From the NCBI RefSeq assembly GCF_030536915.1, contig NZ_JAUNPC010000015.1, positions 1 through 44,074 of the forward strand: a DNA stretch of 44,074 nt. The letters run 5' to 3'. Below are positions 36,446 through 44,074 of the stretch, in pieces. Position numbers and translations under genes: made by a program. A model generated the notes under the pieces. The model did no database searches, had not been told where the DNA came from, and saw only the letters and a list, made by a program, of their open reading frames with translations. This stretch comes from Paracoccus sp. (in: a-proteobacteria) (GTDB taxonomy: Bacteria > Pseudomonadota > Alphaproteobacteria > Rhodobacterales > Rhodobacteraceae). The number at the start of each line of letters is the position of its first letter. Within the stretch, counting starts at the first letter, position 1.

Positions 36446-37240
36446 ATGTGTCGCTGGGCGGCCTATCTGGGCAGGCCGATCTATCTTGAGGACATCGTCA
36501 GTCGGCCCGGCCATTCGCTGGTCCGGCAGAGCCACGGCGCCGTCCGCTGCCAGACGCCCGTGAACGCCGACGGCTTCGGCCTCGCCTGGTATGGCGAACG
36601 GGACGAGCCCGGCCTTTACCGCGACGTCATGCCCGCATGGTCCGATCCCAACCTGCGCAGCCTGACGGCAACGGTGAAGTCGCATCTGTTCATGGCCCAT
36701 GTCCGCGCCTCGACCGGGACGGCCACCAGCCGCAACAACTGCCATCCCTTTGCGGTCGGCCGCTGGTCCTTCATGCACAACGGCCAGTTCGGCGGCTATG
36801 ACACCTGGCGCCGCGCGGCCGAGGTGCTGATCCCCGACGAGCTTTACCCCCATCGCAAGGGCGCGACCGATAGCGAGGCGCTGTTTCTCGGCGCCTTGGG
36901 CGAGGGGCTGGTGGACGACCCCTGCGGCGCGCTGGCCCGCGCCACGGCGCGCTTCGAGGCGCTGGCGAGGCGGCGCGGCACCCTGCCTCATGTCCGCCTG
37001 ACCTGCGCCTTTTCGGACGGCCAGCGGCTTTATGCGGCGCGCTACGCCACGGATGACCATGCGCCGACGCTGTATCATCGCTGGTCAGAGACACGTCAGG
37101 GGCGCGCCGTCGTCTCCGAGCCGCTGGAGGCTGACGAGGCGGACTGGCTGGAAGTGCCGCCCGGCTCTTTCTGCGAATTCGAGGGCGACCGGGTGACCAT
37201 CACGCCCTTTGTCGTCGAGCCGCTGCGCGAAGCCGCGTAG
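36446..37240 (+). CDS. Class II glutamine amidotransferase (YafJ/EgtC-like)
   Basis: A 264-residue N-terminal-nucleophile hydrolase. Cys2, exposed once the initiator Met is removed (MCRWAAYLG), is the expected nucleophile; ADGFGLAWYG at 41-50, HVRASTG, NNCHPF and FMHNGQF at 109-115 form the glutaminase site. The start at 36446 is fixed by Cys2 and by a Shine-Dalgarno (GGGGGACAGGA) just upstream; ATG 36431 would mask the Cys. EgtC hydrolyses a gamma-glutamyl bond in ergothioneine synthesis, but no egtB or egtD is present, so only the general family is assigned. It converges on aroC with 21 bases between stops. Confidence 0.88.
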   Translation: MCRWAAYLGRPIYLEDIVSRPGHSLVRQSHGAVRCQTPVNADGFGLAWYGERDEPGLYRDVMPAWSDPNLRSLTATVKSHLFMAHVRASTGTATSRNNCHPFAVGRWSFMHNGQFGGYDTWRRAAEVLIPDELYPHRKGATDSEALFLGALGEGLVDDPCGALARATARFEALARRRGTLPHVRLTCAFSDGQRLYAARYATDDHAPTLYHRWSETRQGRAVVSEPLEADEADWLEVPPGSFCEFEGDRVTITPFVVEPLREAA

Positions 37241-37261
37241 GTGTCGCCATGCGGCGGGCGT

Positions 37262-38362
37262 TCAGCCGATCACCCCTCGCGTGCCGCCCGTCTGGGCGCG
37301 GTCCAGCAGCAGGTGGTCGAGGATCACGCAGGCCGCCATCGCCTCGGCCACCGGCACCGCGCGGATGCCGACGCAGGGATCGTGGCGGCCCTTGGTGACA
37401 AGCTCGATCTCCTCGCCTGCGCGGTTGATCGTCCGGCGCGAGGTCAGGATCGAGCTGGTGGGCTTCACCGCAAAGCGCAGCACGATGTCCTGCCCCGTGG
37501 AAATGCCCCCGAGGATGCCGCCCGCGTGGTTCGACAGGAACTCGGGTCCGTCCGGTCCCATGCGGATCTCGTCTGCGTTTTCGGTCCCGCGCAGGCGTGC
37601 CGCGGCCATGCCCTCGCCGATTTCCACGGCCTTGACGGCGTTGATCGACATCATCGCCGCTGCGAGATCGGTGTCGAGCTTTGCGTAGACCGGCGCGCCG
37701 AGGCCCGGCGGGCACCCCTGGATCAGCACTTCGACAACCGCGCCGACGCTGTCCTGATCCTTGCGGATGCGGGACAGGTAGTCGGTCCATTCGGGGACTG
37801 CCGCAGGGTCGGGAAGGAAGAAGTCATTGCGGTCTATTTCGCTCAGGTCAAAGCGCGTGTGATCGATGGTCAGTTCGCCCATCTGCACCATATAGCCTGT
37901 AATGGTCAGGTGTTGCGCCAATTCGCGCAGGACCGCGCGGGCGACGCCACCTGCCGCGACGCGGGCGGCGGTTTCGCGGGCGCTGGACCGGCCGCCGCCG
38001 CGATAGTCGCGGTGGCCGTATTTCAGGTGATAGGTGATGTCGGCATGGCCGGGGCGGAAGGCCTGGGCGATCTCGCCATAATCGCGGCTTCGCTGGTCGG
38101 TGTTCTCGATCATCAGCTGGATCGGGGTGCCGGTCGTGCGGCCCTCGAAGACGCCCGAGAGAATCCGAACGGAATCAGGCTCTTGCCGCTGCGTGGTCAT
38201 CTTCGACTGGCCGGGGCGGCGGCGGTCGAGGAAGGGCTGAATCGCGGCCTCGTCCAAGGGGATGCCGGGGGGGCAGCCGTCCACGGTGGCGCCGAGCGCG
38301 GGGCCGTGGCTTTCGCCCCAGGTGGTGACGGTGAAGATGCGGCCGAAGCTGTTGACGCTCAT
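37262..38362 (-). CDS. aroC: Chorismate synthase
   Basis: A 366-residue FMN-dependent enzyme that makes chorismate, the last step of the shikimate pathway. Signatures are [21 protein letters not shown] near the N terminus, [35 protein letters not shown] and [17 protein letters not shown], and [17 protein letters not shown] near the C terminus. The length equals the family norm (about 360). The start at 38362 (MSVNSFGR) has AAAGGGG upstream at moderate spacing. The divergent 227-base region towards the BrnA-like gene carries the 11-bp repeat array, so regulators bound there could touch both promoters. Confidence 0.98.
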   Translation of the reverse strand: MSVNSFGRIFTVTTWGESHGPALGATVDGCPPGIPLDEAAIQPFLDRRRPGQSKMTTQRQEPDSVRILSGVFEGRTTGTPIQLMIENTDQRSRDYGEIAQAFRPGHADITYHLKYGHRDYRGGGRSSARETAARVAAGGVARAVLRELAQHLTITGYMVQMGELTIDHTRFDLSEIDRNDFFLPDPAAVPEWTDYLSRIRKDQDSVGAVVEVLIQGCPPGLGAPVYAKLDTDLAAAMMSINAVKAVEIGEGMAAARLRGTENADEIRMGPDGPEFLSNHAGGILGGISTGQDIVLRFAVKPTSSILTSRRTINRAGEEIELVTKGRHDPCVGIRAVPVAEAMAACVILDHLLLDRAQTGGTRGVIG

Positions 38363-38455
38363 GCGGAAAACCCCTTTGCGACGGCATAGGCGAGGGGGGC
38401 GCGCGGTGCAACGGGGCGCGCTTTCGGAACTCCGGCCCCTGCCTGTTGGGTCGGG

Positions 38456-38470
38456 ATTTCCCCGGGAAAT
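38456..38470. promoter_or_regulatory. 15-bp inverted repeat ATTTCCC-C-GGGAAAT
   Basis: ATTTCCC (38456-38462), a central C, and GGGAAAT (38464-38470) are perfect reverse complements. The element lies between the divergent aroC and BrnA-like genes and ends 15 bases before the ATGCAC array. It looks like a protein-binding dyad (no loop long enough for an RNA hairpin). The binding protein is unknown. Confidence 0.45.
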
Positions 38471-38484
38471 GCGCTGCATATCCG

Positions 38485-38528
38485 ATGCACGGGGGATGCA
38501 CACACCATGCACAAGTGATGCGAACGCC
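38485..38528 (+). repeat. Array of four direct repeats with an 11-bp period (ATGCAC core)
   Basis: ATGCAC begins at 38485, 38496 and 38507, and ATGCGA at 38518, each exactly 11 bases after the last. The five linker bases differ (GGGGG, ACACC, AAGTG, ACGCC), so the 6-base core, not the whole unit, is conserved. A weak fifth unit, CTGCAT, sits one period earlier (38474). Spacing of about one helical turn places the cores on one face of the DNA, as in operators for cooperative regulators. The array lies 62 bases before the BrnA-like gene. Confidence 0.65.
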
Positions 38529-38589
38529 GCGTTGAGGGGGCGTTAACCCCGTTCCGCCAGACTGCGGGCACAGGGGCAGGGGGGCGCGC

Positions 38590-39084
38590 ATGGGCGAGAC
38601 GAAGGCCGAGACGGCGAGGCGGATCAACTATCACTATATGGCCGACGCGATGCGGCGGCTGGAGTGGGACCTGCACCAGAAGGTCCTGACTGAGGGGCGC
38701 ATCCCCGAGGCCTGGCACGAGATCGCGCGCGAGCGCGGCGAGGCCAAGCGCATCCGGGTGACGATCGCGCTGGAGGAGGACGTGGTCCGCTTCTTCCGCG
38801 GCATGGGCGAGGGCTATGGCCCCCGCATGAACGCGGTCCTGCGCGCCTTCATGCACGCGCGGCTGGCGGGCCTTCTGCGCGGGGGCGAGACGATGGACTA
38901 CCTGTCCCGCCGCGAGGGCGAGGGGCTGGACGGCCGCAAGCCGGGCTGGGGCGAGGCGCAGGCGGCCTACGAGGACCTCGGCCCCGACGCCGCCCGGCTG
39001 ATGAGCGACGAGCCGGGGGTGCCTCTGGGTGAGGAGAAGCGGGCGGGGCGGGCGGATACGATGGCGTGGTTGAGGGGGAGGTAG
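38590..39084 (+). CDS. BrnA-like (ribbon-helix-helix) protein without a BrnT partner
   Basis: A 164-residue protein. Residues about 53-92 (RIRVTIALEEDVVRFFRGMG ... RMNAVLRAFMHARLAG) match the C-terminal BrnA antitoxin/DUF4415 pattern: a short beta strand followed by two helices, a ribbon-helix-helix DNA-binding fold. The N-terminal 50 residues (AETARRINYHYMADAMRRLE) and C-terminal 70 residues are extra; classical BrnA is about 80-100 residues. No BrnT toxin is next to it, and relatives with this long layout occur in Rhodobacterales as I recall. AGGGGGG precedes ATG 38590. RHH proteins often repress their own promoter, and the 11-bp array lies directly upstream. Function otherwise unknown. Confidence 0.7.
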   Translation: MGETKAETARRINYHYMADAMRRLEWDLHQKVLTEGRIPEAWHEIARERGEAKRIRVTIALEEDVVRFFRGMGEGYGPRMNAVLRAFMHARLAGLLRGGETMDYLSRREGEGLDGRKPGWGEAQAAYEDLGPDAARLMSDEPGVPLGEEKRAGRADTMAWLRGR

Positions 39085-39112
39085 GGTGAGGGTGCCACGC
39101 CGTTGCGGATTG

Positions 39113-39133
39113 GTGAGGTGAAACCCACCCCAC
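39113..39133 (+). terminator. Hairpin after the BrnA-like gene
   Basis: GTGAGGTG (39113-39120) pairs with CACCCCAC (39126-39133), seven of eight positions, across AAACC. It lies 28 bases past the stop and marks the approximate left edge of the low-GC cassette. The GTGAAACCCACC-like string resembles dispersed intergenic sequences in this group, from memory only. Confidence 0.4.
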
Positions 39134-39375
39134 ACTTGCTATGCTTGACGTCACCAACGCATTTGTGGAGATTTACTATCAAATAGCTGCTATAAGAATG
39201 CGTATGTGAGTGGCCTAGAAGGGAGCTAGTTAGTAATCGAGCCAATGACTTGAAACAATGCTCGCTTGGGCCTCAAGACTTGTTTCTTTGTGGCCCGTCG
39301 AATGTGGAGATATGTTGTCCTAGGTCATCTGTGCTGGTTTGCTGTCTGGCTGCATATGCGGGTGGGCAGGTCGTC

Positions 39376-39888
39376 ATGAATACTGTTCTGAACGAGCACT
39401 CGGTTCTGTACATTGTACTATCTGAGTGGGTTCCGCCACTGATTACAATTTTGATTGGTGGGGTTCTTGCATCTGTTTTGTTCCCTCGCTGGCAGGACCA
39501 GCATGCGCGCTACCATGCACGGGAAGATAGAAAGTTAGCTTTAGCCGAAGAATTTTCTCGAAACATAACTCGCTACTTGGTTTGTTGGAGGCGCTTAAGG
39601 ACTATTGCAGAACTTGAGCTGTCGCGCTCTGATGGGCTCACAGAGGCTGAATTTGAGCGCAAGAAGAAATTTGTGGAAGCGCGCGATACAGCTAGAGATG
39701 CCCTGATGGACACTCTTTGTAGTCTTGGAGTTTATTTTTCGAATAATGTTAGGGCATCGATAGACGATTTTATAAGATGGGACGAGGCGTGTTGCTCTAG
39801 TCGGATAAACGACTTGCCGCCTCGCGAGGATTACACAAAGAAACGTCAAGAACTAATAGCGGTTGTGCACAGAGAGGTTGCGAGATGA
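39376..39888 (+). CDS. Membrane-anchored helical protein of unknown function (low-GC cassette, gene 1)
   Basis: A 170-residue protein that I do not recognise. Residues about 11-35 (YIVLSEWVPPLITILIGGVL) form one hydrophobic helix; the rest is charged and mostly helical (RKLALAEEFSRNITRYLVCW; LTEAEFERKKKFVEARDTAR), ending VVHREVAR, so an inner-membrane anchor with a soluble helical domain is predicted. ATG 39376 is chosen because the helix starts soon after it and AGG lies upstream; an in-frame TTG 126 bases upstream would add a Cys-rich tail without support. The codon choice (TTA, ATA, AGA) and composition (26 G+C in 39541-39600) differ sharply from the neighbours, indicating transfer. It overlaps the next gene by four bases (ATGA). 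Confidence 0.65.
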   Translation: MNTVLNEHSVLYIVLSEWVPPLITILIGGVLASVLFPRWQDQHARYHAREDRKLALAEEFSRNITRYLVCWRRLRTIAELELSRSDGLTEAEFERKKKFVEARDTARDALMDTLCSLGVYFSNNVRASIDDFIRWDEACCSSRINDLPPREDYTKKRQELIAVVHREVAR

Positions 39889-40241
39889 TGCGCTTCCTCG
39901 TTGTTTTTGTGGGCTGTGTAATCGTTATATGCCATCCGGGTTCAAGTTCAGGTCAAGGATTTCTGCCTGGTCTGCTTCCCGATTTAGACTGTCCGGGTCC
40001 TGGATGCCCTGCAGGCAGCATAGGCCCTGCTCTAAGATTCCCAGAATCGGCTATAGGCCCGTCCTCTAAGCCACTAATTGGTCTAGATTGTCCGGACCCT
40101 GGGTGCCCTGCAGGCAGCATTAGCCCTGATCTAAGACTTCCAGAATCAGCTATAAACCCGGGCTCTAAACCATTAATTGATCTTGACTGTCCAGGCCCCG
40201 GCTGCCCGGGGCGCACAATATCTCCAAGTCTCAAGTTCTAA
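39885..40241 (+). CDS. Small secreted protein with 33-residue Cys/Pro/Gly repeats (low-GC cassette, gene 2)
   Basis: A 118-residue protein of unknown family. Residues 1-24 look like a signal peptide (MRFLVVFVGCVIVICHPGSS, then SGQG). The mature part is 2.6 tandem repeats of 33 residues beginning LDCPGPGCPAGSI; each carries a CPxPGCP pair, so the Cys residues fall at 36/41, 69/74 and 102/107, exactly 33 apart. Between them lies a stretch ending KPLI. The regular Cys pairs suggest disulfides or metal binding in the periplasm or outside; this is inference. Translation is coupled to gene 1 (ATGA), so the two are probably one functional unit. The Met at 39888 is an equally good start. It converges on carB, 23 bases away. 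Confidence 0.65.
   Translation: MMRFLVVFVGCVIVICHPGSSSGQGFLPGLLPDLDCPGPGCPAGSIGPALRFPESAIGPSSKPLIGLDCPDPGCPAGSISPDLRLPESAINPGSKPLIDLDCPGPGCPGRTISPSLKF
39984..40238 (+). repeat. Tandem 99-bp coding repeat, 2.6 copies
   Basis: Unit 1 spans 39984-40082, unit 2 spans 40083-40181, and a partial unit 3 spans 40182-40238. Units 1 and 2 agree at 81 of 99 bases by my count. Of the codons that differ, seven are silent and seven change the residue. The third unit keeps the Cys pair and ends in a divergent tail. This encodes the repeats of gene 2. Confidence 0.85.
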
Positions 40242-40264
40242 CTGTCCAAAACCTGCAGCAAGCA

Positions 40265-43603
<3,339 letters not shown>

Positions 43604-43644
43604 GGCTTCCCCTCGGGCGATTGTCGGCGTGCAAATCGTCGGGG

Positions 43645-43672
43645 GTTATAGACAGCGATGGCGCTTCCGCAA
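43645..43672 (-). promoter_or_regulatory. Candidate sigma-70-type promoter of carB
   Basis: On the minus strand TTGCGG (43672-43667) and TATAAC (43650-43645) are separated by 16 bases, and the -10 element is 42 bases before the carB start. TATAAC is unusual in this GC-rich sequence. Assigned by eye only. Confidence 0.4.
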
Positions 43673-43700
43673 GGGCGCGCGGGCCGGACGCGGCGTGAAC

Positions 43701-44074
43701 TCAGCGCGATTCGCGCAGGGCCGTCACCTCGCTTTCCAGCGCGCGCGCCCCGCCGGGCAGCGACAGCCTGACGCCCTCGGCGGTCAGTTCGGCCCCGGTG
43801 ACGCGGGCAAAGGCGCCCACGGCGCTGGTCCCGAGGATTTCGCTGCCACGATGGCTGACCAGCTTGAAGCTGTAGAGACCCTCGGCCAGCGGCCCTTCGG
43901 CTCTGCGGCCCACCCAGTCGACCTCGCCCGTCCCAAGGCCGATGCTTTCGCGCAGCACCTCACGCCCGTTGCGGTCAAGCGTGACCAGTTCGACCCGGTC
44001 GGCGGCGGTTTCGGGCTGGATGTCCAGCGTGATCGGCTGGCCGTCAAAGGCGACCGGAGCGGTGGTGCGGATAT
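43701..44074 (-). CDS. flgD: Flagellar hook capping protein FlgD (C-terminal part)
   Basis: The 5' end is outside the window; the visible 123 residues begin IRTTAPVAFDGQPITL. The segments VELVTLDRNGREVLRESIG, VDWVGRRAEGPLAEGLYSFK and VGAFARVTGAEL match the FlgD C-terminal region (a tudor-like and FNIII-like domain, with G-x-W/Y-x-G and Y-x-F motifs). FlgD caps the growing flagellar hook outside the cell. The protein is cut by the window edge, not truncated in itself as far as can be seen; the stop is at 43701-43703. carB follows after about 97 bases on the same strand, an unrelated neighbour. Confidence 0.82.
   Translation of the reverse strand, partial: IRTTAPVAFDGQPITLDIQPETAADRVELVTLDRNGREVLRESIGLGTGEVDWVGRRAEGPLAEGLYSFKLVSHRGSEILGTSAVGAFARVTGAELTAEGVRLSLPGGARALESEVTALRESR

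Noticed and set aside
38485-38528. Interpretation of the 11-bp array as a CRISPR array or replication iterons
   Set aside because: The unit is far too short for CRISPR, the linkers are not spacer-sized, and no replication gene is nearby.
39146-39153. TGACGTCA palindrome upstream of the low-GC cassette
   Set aside because: An 8-bp palindrome alone is expected by chance and no partner site or clear promoter was seen with it.
39250-39375. N-terminal extension of the low-GC membrane protein from a TTG codon
   Set aside because: The extension is Cys-rich and unlike a signal or domain; the ATG at 39376 directly precedes the membrane helix and has an upstream AGG.
39085-40264. Search for attachment sites, flanking direct repeats, tRNA or integrase around the low-GC cassette
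   Set aside because: None was found by eye, so no mobile-element boundaries are claimed.

Overview
The window is high-GC alphaproteobacterial chromosome, most likely Rhodobacterales and close to Paracoccus/Rhodobacter. The grounds are the gene families and their order (trpS, murJ, glnD; rsmI, yraN, gshB; the suf cluster; recA-alaS), a hybrid CckA kinase, and a LexA operator of the direct-repeat type GTTC-N7-GTTC upstream of recA. Nearly all of it is densely packed core genome. No tRNA, rRNA, CRISPR array, insertion sequence or integrase was seen.

Layout. 1-4.7 kb: the 5' end of a HAD nucleotidase, a GntR/FCD regulator overlapping an AlkA-type glycosylase and a serine hydrolase, an HNH protein, a two-helix membrane peptide divergent from a PA0069-type radical SAM protein (with a candidate SOS box between them), and arsC. 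4.7-12.1 kb: mostly minus strand, with trpS, a rhomboid-like protein that lacks the catalytic residues (plus strand), and a tight lipoprotein-glnD-murJ operon. 12.2-16.6 kb: rsmI-yraN-gshB and comM. 16.8-26.1 kb: one run of same-strand genes, mostly touching or overlapping, from coaBC through an IscS-type desulfurase, sufB, a glycosyltransferase-like gene, sufC, sufD, two Yip1-like membrane proteins and sufS. 26.2-32.2 kb: a periplasmic lytic transglycosylase overlapping tail to tail with a CHASE-HWE histidine kinase, then cckA and an RsmB-type rRNA methyltransferase. 32.4-38.4 kb: SOS-controlled recA with a clear terminator, alaS, a class II glutamine amidotransferase and aroC. 38.4-40.3 kb: an accessory stretch holding a BrnA-like (ribbon-helix-helix) gene behind four 11-bp-phased repeats, then a low-GC two-gene cassette. 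40.3-44.1 kb: carB and the C-terminal part of flgD.

How the genes connect. The suf run supplies Fe-S cluster assembly (two desulfurases plus the SufBCD scaffold). recA, the glycosylase and possibly the radical SAM protein belong to DNA repair. cckA heads the CtrA phosphorelay; an exact TTAA-N7-TTAAC box lies just upstream of it and a near-match lies upstream of comM, a gene reported to be CtrA-dependent in Rhodobacter capsulatus.

The best candidates for undescribed biology are (i) the low-GC cassette at 39376-40241, a one-helix membrane protein translationally coupled to a small secreted protein made of 33-residue Cys/Pro/Gly repeats; (ii) the 11-bp-phased repeat array in front of the BrnA-like gene; (iii) the candidate SOS box between a radical SAM gene and a 61-residue membrane peptide; and (iv) the non-Fe-S genes embedded in the suf operon. 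All assignments come from reading the sequence and from recalled family knowledge; no database search was run.
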